From Brachyhypopomus gauderio (Eukaryota; Chordata; Actinopteri; Gymnotiformes; Hypopomidae), in NCBI RefSeq assembly GCF_052324685.1, contig NW_027506894.1, forward strand, positions 62,001 to 126,000: DNA of 64,000 bases, read 5' to 3'. Each line of letters begins with the position of its first letter. The first letter of the stretch is position 1. A program made the position numbers and the translations under genes. Below the pieces are notes generated by a model. The model was not told the DNA's origin. It searched no databases and saw only the letters and a program-made list of their open reading frames with translations. Shown piece after piece: positions 12,314-23,168 of this stretch.

Positions 12314-15300
12314 GTAAATATTCACTAATAACCACTAGGCTCAAAACACCTGTTTGCTCTGAACATATTCAGTATGAATTTGTGATTCCTACGCATATTT
12401 GATTAATCAAATTATTATCTGGTGGAAAAAAATTATTTTCACAATGTCAAAGTGGTCTGGACACCAATTGTTTTCAGGTTCCAGTGTATGTTTTACAGTT
12501 CATTAACATAAATGTTATATTAATATTAATGTCGCTGTAACGTGGGGAAGAGGCACGACGAGGCATGTGTAACGAACAAGGCTGGGCAGGTAGGACGCAG
12601 ATGCAGAATTCAGAGGTTTAATATAAACGACTAACACAAAAGAGTATAATACATACAAAGACCAAAGATGACAAGCAAGATAACACAAAAAGACACAGAG
12701 AGCATGAACTAACTGAACAACAACCACTACACACGACTAGAACATTAGACTTAATCCTTTCACTGATAACATACAACGTTCAACTTACAAGCTACAATAA
12801 CCCACAACCACAGAGACCAAACACAGGACTTAAATGCACTGACTAAACAAGGAACACAACAAGACACACCTGAAAGTGATAACGAGGGGCAGAGAACACG
12901 GCAGGGGTGTGAAAACAGTGGCTGTGTTCGAAATAGACTACTACATACTGGATACTGCATACTGGACTCAGTATATACTGGATACTGCATACTGGTCCTC
13001 GTAGTAGTATGCAGTACAGTTTTCAGTATGCGACAAAAGCAAAGCACACTACGGGGTCACGTGAACGTAGCGTTGCATGATGGGATGCAGTACACCACAA
13101 AGATAGCTCTGTTCACGTACTGGAATATTTTGCGGAAGTAGTAGGTCATCCGGGTATGTTTCACGTACTGGAAATTTTCATTTTGGTCACATACTGCATA
13201 CTGGATACTGAGTACTGGGGCTCGATCAGTACGCCAGTAGTATGTAGTAGACTATTTCGAACACAGCCAGAGACAACTAGGAAATGTCAAAATAAAAGAC
13301 ACTCAAACACACAGAGAACAAAACAAAAGACAAGACTGACGGGGGAGGCAGGACCACACGACGAGGCACATTGCGGTGAAAACACACATTTTAATTAACA
13401 AAGACGGTGGAGACCAGCGCGAGTAGCATTAACATTAAAACACATACACACAGGCACGAGCTTTAGACAAAGACGATCACGAGACATTGTGCGAACGCAC
13501 ATTAAATAGATGAAGTACACAATCCCCAGTTGTAACAGTCAGAACTATACACTGATCACTGTTACACACTGATCACGAGACGAGACACAGGTGAGACAGA
13601 TGAACACGCTCACACACAACCCCACGGAGATACATATACGGTCATAACCAGACTCAGATGACATAAACACACGCCCAAAAGGAGGGGTCTGGAGCTGCTC
13701 CGTGACAGTTGCCATTTACTTATGAGAAGAATTTACGTTTTAACCAGTTACACCAGTTACAAGATGAAACTGAATATTTAAGTAGCAATAAATAAATAAA
13801 TGTAAAGACCATGCTGTTAAGTCGTACTGAGAGGCGGCGGACACAAGTATGATTGAGGGTTTATTTACAGGAAGGACACTGTCAACATTATCAACCTCTT
13901 TTAAACTCACCATGACAACACGGTGGGCATGACGACAGCGATGCATGACAAACAGACTTATAGGACTAACACCAAGACTATAAGATGAAGACAGAACTAC
14001 CAGAATATAACTTAACACACACAGTGAACACAGACAGATGATGTGAACAAGGCAGATACTCTACAGAAGGGATACACATAGACCAACTAAACACACTAGA
14101 CATACAACCAGACTAAACCAGGTACACACAGAAATACAGAAACCAGAACATAGAACAATGAGATCATAACCTTGAGCAGTGATAAATGACCTACACAGAC
14201 CTCACCAAGATTCATACACTGACCCACAAGACTCAACACTAGAGGTACAAACAAGACAGACAGAACAAGACACAAGGAGCAAAAACAGAGACATGACTGA
14301 CAGACAGGAGGAGCTAAACTGGAGACACAAACAAGACTGACAGATGTGGGCGGGGCTAGATGTGACATGTAAATAATGTAGTGAATTTTGACTAATAAGA
14401 TTTTTGCTTCCTCTTGTCATGTTTGGTTTCTACTTTCTCACAACCCACTACTTCCACTAACGGTGATGATCAATCCTGCCAAACTTACAATAAGAGATTT
14501 TAAGAGATAGATTTATTTCATTCACTGAAAAGCGAGACTTGTTTTTCTTCATGTATCTACTATTTTATAAATATTTCTTTGAGTGGTAGTTGAGTAATAT
14601 AAAACTTTACACTGTGCTATTTAAAAATGTCACTGTAATATAAAACTTTACACTGTAAGCTTTATTTAAAAACCTGATTGAGCACATGGCACCACTTACA
14701 AACAAGAAATATCAAACATACTAAAAAATACCCAACATAATTCTCCTCTCATGTGAACTGGTCCATGTGTACCATACAAGTCACATGCTGTGTGTTTCCT
14801 GTTCAGCTGAGCTGAAGGTTATGTGCACCCCTGTTCACCCCCCAGTTCAACTCCCAAATTCATCTGTCCACCAAAGTCTTCTGGCGTTGAACATCTTTCA
14901 GATGGAAAGGACAGAGGAAATGTTAATACTAGTGGTGGGCCGTTAACGGCGTTAACGGCTTTCGTTAATTTGATACTCTTATCGGGCGATATAAAAATTA
15001 TCGCCGTTAATCTATTCTTAAAGTTGGGTTGGGAACTGGGTCAAAATGGGTAAGCAAACTATGATGACTTTCAACTTGATAGTTTAGCTCGGCTGTATTC
15101 CTAACCAAATTGCACAGTAGGGGCGAGAACGAGTTTTCAAACCTGTGAATTACAAATCGTACGTGTGTTTACATGGATGCAGCCACAAAGTCGCCAGGTT
15201 TGCTTCATGGAAAATTCATTTTAGGAACGTAAAATGTTACCGGAGCGGATATAGGGGTAGATGTGAAGAACTGGGGTAGAACTGGGGTAGATGTGACAGG

Positions 15301-18300
15301 GCTGATGTAACGGGGTAGATGTAACGGGGTAGATATGAAGGACTGGGGTAGATGTAGCAGGGTAGACATGATGGGGTAAATGTGAAGGGTATTAACTAGG
15401 GGTGGGCATAGATAAATTTTTTTAATCTAGATTAATCTCACTGAAATCTTGAAATTAATCTACTATATTAAAATGGCTCATATGCGTGCTACCCAAGTAA
15501 TGACTAAAAGTCAGTTTTTGAGATGGGGTTTCTTAATACAGAGGGTGCATTAGACCAGGGGCTCATCTCCTGTTTCCAAAATGCATCAATGACTGCTTGA
15601 GAAAGCTGTTCTACTTTGATACTTGAAGAAAAAAAACATGCTCAATAAAATGTAGGCTACTCGTGTTCAACGGTTTATTCAGTTAAACATGAATTTGTAA
15701 GCCTACATACTGTAAATTAAAAGTGGTTGATAACATGTTAATTAAGCTAAACCAGGGCTTAATTTGTAAATCAAACGTTGCCGGAACGCATTTTAACCTG
15801 AGCGAGGGGGGGGGGGGGGGGGGGGGGGTGGTGGTTTGGCGAACGTAAGTAGTTGAGCGGGGGGGGGGGGGGGGGGGGGGTGGCGAACATAAAATGTACA
15901 CAGATTAAGTGTTATATCGCCGGTGGTTGGCGTCAGAGCTAGCGAACTAGTAACTCACGCAATGCGTGAGAGTTGGCAGCCCTGCGGACAACATAAAATG
16001 TTACCGGATCGAGGCAGACAGTTACCGGAACGCACGCTTCAAAATTAAAGAGTTCCCGGATCCTGTTCCGGCAGGATCCGGCTCAAATTAAGCCCTGAGC
16101 TAATCATGATATTTGAAATGTAAGCCAACATTTAGTACATTTAACCTCACGGATGTAATTTGGGGGGGACTTTTTCAAAAGTCGGTTTTGGTCCTCTTGT
16201 TGGAAAATGATTTTGAATAGAGCATAGCTGTGTTGATTAACTGCTAAGCATAATGTAAAGTGTTAACAATCAAATTGTACACCATGTTCCAAGAAAGATC
16301 TGACAGGCATATATTCTGAAAACTCGAGCAGCCTGTGTCAACAAAAGAAGACCTTAGTTTGCGAATGCACTTGACCTTTCGATACACTTGTGGTGAGCTC
16401 GCTGCACCTGGCTCTGGGCGAGTTTATTTTGGGCACACGCCAGAGATAAAGGTGTAGAGAGATGGAGGGTCGCAGAACATCGGTGTCGGGGAAGGGTGAG
16501 AGTTGAGATAGATGGGTGCACACAAACTTCTGTTGACAGAGGTGTTGCACAGACTGGGACCGGGGAGAAAGTGCGGGGGGGGGTTAACCTTTGTACTTAC
16601 CTGTGTTGCTCGGAAAATAACTGAAGAGAGCTGAAGAGAGAATTGGTATAAAAGGAGAGAGTTTGCCCAGTTCGAAGCTTCTTGCTCCGACTCTGCTATA
16701 TGACTTACTTGGCTTTAGTAGATTTAAGGCAATTAAGCCCTAGTGCACTAGAATACATTTGTACCACGTATACTCTATACTCTGATTAATCTGCATTTGG
16801 CTTTATACAATACAAGTTGGATACAAAAGAACTTTTGGTGTCAAGACTTTATTTGAATTGTCCACTCAACAACCTGTCGGTCCATCGGGGCAGTGTTGGG
16901 GCCCGTCTGGGTCAACGGACACTCTGCAGTTTTAACGGTTAAAAATAAATATTTAAATAGCGACGAATCTAGCGCTAGGACCTTGCATTCCTGACAGTTT
17001 CATATCAGACCAACATCACCCCATCACTGAGTCACTAAGAAGAGAAACTTTTCCAGTCTTTTCTGCTGCAGGTGGAAGTCGTCTCAGAACATTCCACATC
17101 ACAGGATATGAGAATCTGACTCAGTCTGAGGCTCAAACAGCTTGTAGAAGAAACTACACCGACCTCGTCACTGTGTACAGTGAGGAAGACAACAGTGTAC
17201 TGGCTAATCTGACTGAGGAGGCTGGATTATATGCTGCCTGGATTGGGCTCCAACGCAGTCAGCCCAGATGGTCTAATGGTGATGCAGTTACATTCAGAGA
17301 CTTAACACAAGACTGTGGGACATGGAGCTGCTGTGTTGCTGTGAAGGCTGAGGGTTCATGGGAGTGTGATAACTGCACACAGAAAAAGAATTTTATGTGT
17401 TATAAACAAGGTAAATACTTACTATAGAGGTTTCAACCATATTAAATACTATAATTATTGATGTCATCACCTTTAAGTCTAAACATATAATTAAGGATTG
17501 ATTTGTTAATTGTTTAATCACTGCAGATTCGTGCCACAGTTATCAGTTAGTGCTTGAGCCAATGTCCTGGTATGAAGCCCAGAGATACTGCAGGGAGAAA
17601 TACACTGATCTGGTCAGCATCAGAGATCAGGAGCAAAATGAAGAGGTGAATCTGAATGGGAAGATCAGCACCACCCCCTTCTGGATCGGCCTGCTGTGTG
17701 ATGACTGGGAGTGGACTGATGGAGGACTCTCCACCTACAGGAACTGGGGGACTGATCAGCCTCAGAGACCAGGAGACTGTACAAAACTGCAAAGAGGGAA
17801 ATGGATCTCAGTGTCATGTAATACTGGTTTTCCTGCTCTGTGCTACCACAGTAATGCCACAGGTATCACAACACACGCCCACAGCACTGGAGAACAATCC
17901 TGACAGTTTCATATCAGACCAACATCACCCCATCACTGAGCCACTAAGAAGAGAAACTTTTCCAGTCTTTTCTGCTGCAGGTGGAAGTCGTCTCAGAACA
18001 TTCAACATCACAGGATATGAGAATCTGACTCAGTCTGAGGCTCAGACAGCTTGTAGAAGAAACTACACCGACCTCATCACTGTGTACAGTGAGGAAGACA
18101 ACAGTGTACTGGCTAATCTGACTGAGGAGGCTGGATTATATGCTGCCTGGATTGGTCTCCAACGCAGTCAGCCCAGATGTAAATGGTCTAATGGTGATGC
18201 AGTTACATTCAGAAACTCAACACAACACTGTGGGACATGGAGCTGCTGTGCTGCTATGAAGGCTGAGGGTTCATGGGATTGTAATAACTGCACACAGAAA

Positions 18301-21300
18301 AAGAATTTTATGTGTTATAAACAAGGTAAATACTTACTATAGAGGTTTCAACCATATTAAATACTATAATTATTGATGTCATCACATTTAACTCTAAACA
18401 TATAATTAAGGATTGATTTGTTAATTGTTTAATCACTGCAGATTCGTGCCACAGTTATCAGTTAGTGCTTGAGCCAATGTCCTGGTATGAAGCCCAGAGA
18501 TACTGCAGGGAGAAATACACTGATCTGGTCAGCATCAGAGATCAGGAGCAAAATGAAGAGGTGAATCTGAATGGGAAGAACAGCACCACCCCCTTCTGGA
18601 TCGGCCTGCTGTGTGATGACTGGGAGTGGACTGATGGAGGTCTCTCCACCTACAGGAACTGGGAGACTGATCAGCCTCAGACAACAGGAGACTGTACAAC
18701 ACTGCTAGGAGGGAAATGGATCTCAGTGTCATGTAATACTGGTTTTCCTGCTCTGTGCTACCACAGTAATGCCACAGGTATCACAACACATGCCCACAGC
18801 ACTGGAGAACATTCCTTACAGTTTCTAATCAGACCATAGTATAACATCACCCCATCACTGAGTCACTAAGAAGAGAAACTTTTCCAGTATTTTCTGCTGC
18901 AGGTGGAAGTCGTCTCAGAACATTCCACATCACAGGATATCAGAATCTGACTCAGTTTGAGGCTCAGACAGCTTGTAGAAGAAACTACACCAACCTCGTC
19001 ACTGTGTACAGTGAGGAAGACAACAGTGTACTGGCTAATCTGACTGAGGAGGCTGGATTATATGCTGCCTGGATTGGTCTCCAACGCAGTCAGCCCAGAT
19101 GTAAATGGTCTAATGGTGATGCAGTTACATTCAGAAACTCAACACAACACTGTGGGACATGGAGCTGTTGTGCTGCTATGAAGGCTGAGGGTTCATGGGA
19201 TTGTAATAACTGCACACAGAAAAAGAATTTTATGTGTTATAAACAAGGTAAATACTTACTATAGAGGTTTCAACCATATTAAATACTATAATTATTGATG
19301 TCATCACCTTTAAGTCTAAACATATAATTAAGGATTGATTTGTTAATTGTTTAATCACTGCAGATTCGTGCCACAGTTATCAGTTAGTGCTTGAGCCAAT
19401 GTCCTGGTATGAAGCCCAGAGATACTGCAGGGAGAAATACACTGATCTGGTCAGCATCAGAGATCAGGAGCAAAATGAAGAGGTGAATCTGAATGGGAAG
19501 AACAGCACCACCCCCTTCTGGATCGGCCTGCTGTGTGATGACTGGGAGTGGACTGATGGAGGTCTCTCCACCTACAGGAACTGGGAGACTGATCAGCCTC
19601 AGACAACAGGAGACTGTACAACACTGCTAGGAGGGAAATGGATCTCAGTGTCATGTAATACTGGTTTTCCTGCTCTGTGCTACCACAGTAATGCCACAGG
19701 TATCACAACACATGCCCACAGCACTGGAGAACATTCCTTACAGTTTCTAATCAGACCATAGTATAACATCACCCCATCACTGAGTCACTAAGAAGAGAAA
19801 CTTTTCCAGTATTTTCTGCTGCAGGTGGAAGTCGTCTCAGAACATTCCACATCACAGGATATCAGAATCTGACTCAGTTTGAGGCTCAGACAGCTTGTAG
19901 AAGAAACTACACCAACCTCGTCACTGTGTACAGTGAGGAAGACAACAGTGTACTGGCTAATCTGACTGAGGAGGCTGGATTATATGCTGCCTGGATTGGT
20001 CTCCAACGCAGTCAGCCCAGATGTAAATGGTCTAATGGTGATGCAGTTACATTCAGAAACTCAACACAACACTGTGGGACATGGAGCTGTTGTGCTGCTA
20101 TGAAGGCTGAGGGTTCATGGGATTGTAATAACTGCACACAGAAAAAGAATTTTATGTGTTATAAACAAGGTAAATACTTACTATAGAGGTTTCAACCATA
20201 TTAAATACTATAATTATTGATGTCATCACCTTTAAGTCTAAACATATAATTAAGGATTGATTTGTTAATTGTTTAATCACTGCAGATTCGTGCCACAGTT
20301 ATCAGTTAGTGCTTGAGCCAATGTCCTGGTATGAAGCCCAGAGATACTGCAGGGAGAAATACACTGATCTGGTCAGCATCAGAGATCAGGAGCAAAATGA
20401 AGAGGTGAATCTGAATGGGAAGAACAGCACCACCCCCTTCTGGATCGGCCTGCTGTGTGATGACTGGGAGTGGACTGATGGAGGTCTCTCCACCTACAGG
20501 AACTGGGAGACTGATCAGTCTCAGAGAACAGGAGACTGTACAAAACTGCAAAGAGGGAAATGGATCTCAGTGTCATGTAATACTGGTTTTCCTGCTCTGT
20601 GCTACCACAGTAATGCCACAGGTATCACAACACATGCCCACAGCACTGGAGAACATTCCTGACAGTTTCTAATCAGACCATAGTATAACATCACCCCATC
20701 ACTGAGTCACTAAGAAGAGAAACTTTTCCAGTATTTTCTGCTCCAGGTGGAAATCGTCTCAGAACATTCTACATCATTGTGGATGAGAGTCTGACTCAGT
20801 CTGAGGCTCAGACAGCTTGTAGAAGAAACTACACCGACCTCGTCACTGTGTACAGTGAGGAAGACAACAGTGTACTGGCTAATCTGACTGAGGAGGCTGG
20901 ATTATATGCTGCCTGGATTGGGCTCCAACACAGTCGGCCCAGTTATAAATGGTCTAATGGTGATGCAGTTACATTCAGAAACTCAACACAACAGTGTGGG
21001 TCATTAAGCTGCTGTGCTACTATGATGGCTAATGGTTCATGGGAGAGTAATAACTGCACAGAGAAAAATCATTTTATGTGTTATAAACAAGGTAAAAACT
21101 TAATATAGATGTTTTAACAATATTACAAACTGTAATTATTGATATCATCACATTCAAAGATATAATTAATAATCGATTTTAATTTCATGTGCTATAAATA
21201 TGGTAACAACCTGACTGGAACTATTGATAAATTCCTTATTCATATCAACCTCATAACTTCAATTGCATAAACATAAATAAACCGTGTTTACCTTTGACCT

Positions 21301-22091
21301 CTACAGGTGTTATTAGAGCCATGTTCAGTTATCAGTTAGTGCTTGAGCCAATGTCCTGGTATGAAGCCCAGAGATACTGCAGGGAGAAATACACTGATCT
21401 GGTCAGCATCAGAGACCAGGAGCAAAATGAAGAGGTGAATCTGAATGGGAAGAACAGCACCACCCCCTTCTGGATCGGCCTGCTGTGTGATGACTGGGAG
21501 TGGGCTGATGGAGGTCTCTCCACCTACAGGAACTGGAGATCTCGTGTCCCTCAGCCATGTGATTGTGTAAAACTGATGAAGGATGAATGGTCTCCATCAG
21601 CGTGTAATGATCCTGCATCTGCTCTGTGCTACAGCAGTAAGTCATGATGTTACCAACACTAAAATGTTCTCTGCAGTCTAGATCAGTAGAATGAAGAAGT
21701 GTCTCTGGTGTTTGTGTCTCTGTCAGCATCCATCCATGTGAGTGAGGTCAGGATGATCTGGGAGAAAGCTCTGGACTACTGTCAGGAAGGTAACAGGTCT
21801 GGTCTCCTACGCATTGAGTCTGACCTCGACCAGAAAGAAGTGGAGTCTGAACTCAGAAGGAATAAAGTCCCTGGGCCTGTGTGGGTGGGGCTTAAACAGA
21901 GCCGACTCTTTGGGTTCTGGATTTGGTCCAATGGGATGGTTGTGGGATCTTGGACCAACTGGAAGGGAGGAAGACAGCCAGAACTTCCCCTGTCTCACCA
22001 GTGTGGCGCCATAGAAACACGAGATCAAGGCTACATGTGGATGGACATGAACTGTAGGAATGAACTCAGAGTTTTATGTGAAGTGAAATGA
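12277..22091 (+). CDS. Secreted C-type lectin with 11 tandem CTLDs (copy A)
   Basis: Predicted spliced gene. Exon 12277-12313 encodes a hydrophobic signal-peptide start (METISVLLSLLLG). CTLD exons follow at 17072-17410, 17527-17862, 17981-18325, 18442-18777, 18903-19247, 19364-19699, 19825-20169, 20286-20621, 20747-21091, 21307-21636 and 21727-22091 (stop TGA). All internal junctions are phase 1, have AG/GT sites and join into an open frame of about 1264 codons. Two domain types alternate: A (GSRLRTF... WSNG... CGTWSCC) and B (SCHSYQL... WIGLLCDDWEW). The last domain is distinct (GFWIWSNG... WMDMNC). No transmembrane segment is visible, so the product is probably secreted. C-type lectins bind glycans or proteins; the ligand is unknown. 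The layout recalls fish CLEC20A-like or mannose-receptor-like proteins, but orthology is unproven. The exon order rests on splice sites only; use of fewer exons, or more than one gene, is possible. Confidence 0.75.
12566..13358 (-). mobile_element. Nested LTR-like insertion, copy A only
   Basis: TG...CA-ended segment (tgtgtaacgaac to caggaccaca) inserted within the older LTR. The direct repeat cacgacgaggca lies at 12554-12565 and 13357-13368, overlapping the element end, so the exact duplication length is uncertain. The paralogous LTR in copy A' is uninterrupted here. On the minus strand it has LTR character. It carries its own nested MITE (12920-13268). Confidence 0.7.
12920..13268. mobile_element. 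MITE with about 30-bp terminal inverted repeats
   Basis: Starts ggctgtgttcgaaatag and ends with the inverted match ctatttcgaacacagcc. The interior is built of repeated actggatactgcatactg-like motifs. Total about 349 bp. A one-ended relative lies at about 35735-35850. It is nested two levels deep, inside an LTR inside another LTR. Confidence 0.8.
13775..14375. repeat. Dispersed repeat in lectin intron, shared by both copies
   Basis: A block ending gatgtgaca (about 14367) has many short minus-strand frames and resembles another LTR, but its left boundary and target duplication are unclear. Its counterpart is at about 52440-53035. Called only as a shared repeat-like block. Confidence 0.4.
14801..14929 (+). 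other. Possible skipped or lost stalk exon
   Basis: After an acceptor-like cctgttcag (ending 14805), an in-frame phase-1 stretch reads AELKVMCTPVHPPVQLPNSS and continues to about 14929. A convincing donor is not visible and an element (14930) cuts its downstream side. In copy A' the same stretch is extended by VHPP repeats. It may be an old linker exon or intronic sequence open by chance. Confidence 0.25.
14930..15243. mobile_element. hAT-like element end at inversion breakpoint
   Basis: Begins tagtggtgggccgttaacgg directly after gttaatac (14922-14929). The same octamer in inverted form (gtattaac, 15389-15396) precedes taggggtgggcatag, which matches the terminus. This is the pattern expected if a hAT-like element with an 8-bp duplication was split by a later inversion. 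Confidence 0.6.
15244..15396 (-). repeat. Inverted GGGGTAGATGTGA satellite segment
   Basis: A degenerate repeat of gggtagatgtga-type units. Copy A' holds the same segment in the opposite orientation (53669-53815, reading cttcacatctacccc). Both ends here abut transposon-like termini. Confidence 0.8.
15397..16989. mobile_element. Mobile-element patchwork in lectin intron, copy A only
   Basis: Begins with taggggtgggcatagat, contains two poly-G runs (about 15806-15828 and 15859-15880) and short motifs such as ttgagcgggg and atgcgtgagagttggcagccct that recur in fish DNA transposons. The end, near 16928-16972 (aatagcgacgaatctagc), resembles the element at 60346-60671. No transposase frame was found. 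Copy A' lacks this block. Confidence 0.55.
17072..17410 (+). CDS. Lectin A, CTLD exon A1
   Basis: Phase 1-1 exon of 339 bp. It is 6 bp shorter than other A-type exons because the codons before WSNG (CK or YK elsewhere) are missing, giving SQPRWSNG. Keeps the WIGL core and the terminal NC...C pattern. Confidence 0.78.
17527..17862 (+). CDS. Lectin A, CTLD exon B1
   Basis: 336 bp, phase 1-1. Reads DSCHSYQL, MSWYEAQRYCREKYTDL, FWIGLLCDDWEW and WISVSCNTGFPALCYH. Lacks EPN/QPD and WND calcium-site motifs of classical sugar-binding CTLDs. Confidence 0.8.
17981..18325 (+). CDS. Lectin A, CTLD exon A2
   Basis: 345 bp, phase 1-1. Contains six N-X-S/T sequons (NIT, NLT, NYT, NLT, NST, NCT) in about 115 residues. 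Differs from A3 and A4 in reading GYENLTQSEAQ and DLITVY. Confidence 0.8.
18442..18777 (+). CDS. Lectin A, CTLD exon B2
   Basis: 336 bp, phase 1-1, identical in translation to exon B3. First exon of the 922-bp unit that is repeated almost unchanged. Confidence 0.8.
18903..19247 (+). CDS. Lectin A, CTLD exon A3
   Basis: 345 bp, phase 1-1. Reads GYQNLTQFEAQ and NYTNLVTVY, changes shared only with A4, so A3 and A4 are sister copies. Confidence 0.8.
19364..19699 (+). CDS. Lectin A, CTLD exon B3
   Basis: 336 bp, phase 1-1, same translation as B2. Begins the second 922-bp unit. Confidence 0.8.
19825..20169 (+). CDS. Lectin A, CTLD exon A4
   Basis: 345 bp, phase 1-1, same translation as A3 as far as compared. 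Confidence 0.8.
20286..20621 (+). CDS. Lectin A, CTLD exon B4
   Basis: 336 bp, phase 1-1. Differs from B2/B3 near its end, with GDCTKLQRGKW as in B1 instead of GDCTTLLGGKW, which marks the edge of the recent duplication. Confidence 0.8.
20747..21091 (+). CDS. Lectin A, CTLD exon A5
   Basis: 345 bp, phase 1-1, a diverged A-type domain (NRLRTFYIIVDESLTQ, CGSLSCCATMMANGSW). Its closest match is the second A exon of copy A' (54913-55257), so these two are positional counterparts. Confidence 0.8.
21307..21636 (+). CDS. Lectin A, CTLD exon B5
   Basis: 330 bp, phase 1-1, following the acceptor tgacctctacag. Starts GVIRAMFSYQLV instead of DSCHSYQLV, so the extra N-terminal Cys is missing. Ends CVKLMKDEW...ALCYS before the donor AGCA/GTAAGT. 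Confidence 0.8.
21727..22091 (+). CDS. Lectin A, terminal CTLD exon with stop codon
   Basis: 365 bp ending in TGA. Reads IHVSEVRMIWEKALDYC, PVWVGLKQS, GFWIWSNG, GGRQPELPLSHQCG and YMWMDMNCRNELRVLCE. Of all domains in the gene it comes closest to a classical Ca-binding CTLD, with RQPE in place of QPD/EPN and WMDMNC in place of WND..C. No membrane segment follows. Confidence 0.82.
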
Positions 22092-22884
22092 TCTGACTGG
22101 TGCTCTTCAATCATTCAGGATATTTCACACACATGCCAACACACCACACGTTACAACTTGTTTCATAATCTACAGTGCTGCAATAACCACCCACCCTGCT
22201 TAATACAGTACACAGCAGATGTGAGTACACCCCGTAATATCACAGTCAAATTGTTAAAAAAAATTATAATTTCTTAATAATTGCATTATATCAAAGTTTG
22301 CAAACAGAGATTTTTCTCTTATGTACAATTTAAAAATAAATGATATAGAAAGCTTGCATTAAAAATACTGGCCCCAGTCTAGGAAAAGGAAATACACCTT
22401 TGACGACTGCCACACACCTTACAACATATGTTGGTATTGAAACAAAACAGAGTACAGTGGTTTTCCAATTAGCTGAACTGCATAAAAATGTTTATTAAGC
22501 AGCACAATGCGTCAAGGCTCCATGGGAAATAATTGCCGGAGGTGTTGAAAAATCAGACTGTAACACACAAAGACTGAAGAGGAAGACCTGTCCCTAGTTG
22601 AAGGTCAGTTGAAACAGTAATCACTGAACAAGCCAGAGATCCTCTAACTGTGACTGTGTAGGCTGTCCTCAAAACATTATGCCACAGACAACGCGCTATT
22701 TACACAGTCTAGATCTGGGAAACAGACAGGCCAGTGGGGCTGTCAGTGGAAGCACAGTGTCTGTGTCAGCTCAGACAGGGCAAAGGACATTGTGTAAAGT
22801 CAATCTGTGTGGACAGCATACAGGACAAAAACCTTTCATTGCCCATCACAACAAATATGCAAGATTAAACTTAGGGAATGGATG
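22092..22884. other. Lectin 3' flank, no other gene seen
   Basis: Probable 3' untranslated and flanking sequence, conserved in copy A' (56099-56904). Short frames only. Confidence 0.55.
22335..22340 (+). promoter_or_regulatory. Candidate poly(A) signal, lectin gene A
   Basis: AATAAA hexamer about 245 bp after the stop codon. The same hexamer follows lectin gene A' at 56336-56341. Confidence 0.4.
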
Positions 22885-23168
22885 GTCCCGCAAGAGAAGC
22901 ACAGTCCCGCACGGTCCTGACAGAGAAGCACAGTCCCCCATGGTCCTGACAGAGAAGCACAGTCCCGCATGGTCCTGACAGAGAAGCACAGTCCCGCATG
23001 GTCCTGACAGAGAAGCACAGTCCCACATGGTCCCGACAGAGAAGCACAGTCCCGCATGGTCCTGACAGAAAAGCACAGTCCCGCATGGTCCTGACAGAGA
23101 AGCACAGTCCCGCATGGTCCTGACAGAAAAGCACAGTCCCACATGGTCCCAACAGAGAAGCCCAGAGC
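22885..23168. repeat. 29-bp minisatellite (copy A)
   Basis: About ten units of a 29-bp repeat, gacagagaagcacagtcccg followed by catggtcct. Because 29 is not a multiple of 3 and the unit has no minus-strand stop, all three minus frames stay open. The predicted 117-151-residue proteins are artefacts. Copy A' has a longer array (56905-57330). Confidence 0.93.

Larger units (their letters stand above)
12536..13707. mobile_element. Solo LTR (older), interrupted by a second insertion
   Basis: Outer ends are TGTAACGTGGGG and CTCCGTGACA, followed by gttgc. In copy A' the same LTR (51982-52363) is uninterrupted and has the duplication gttgc on both sides; here the left copy has decayed to gtcgc. It therefore inserted before the segmental duplication. 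It lies in the first large intron of lectin gene A. Confidence 0.82.
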
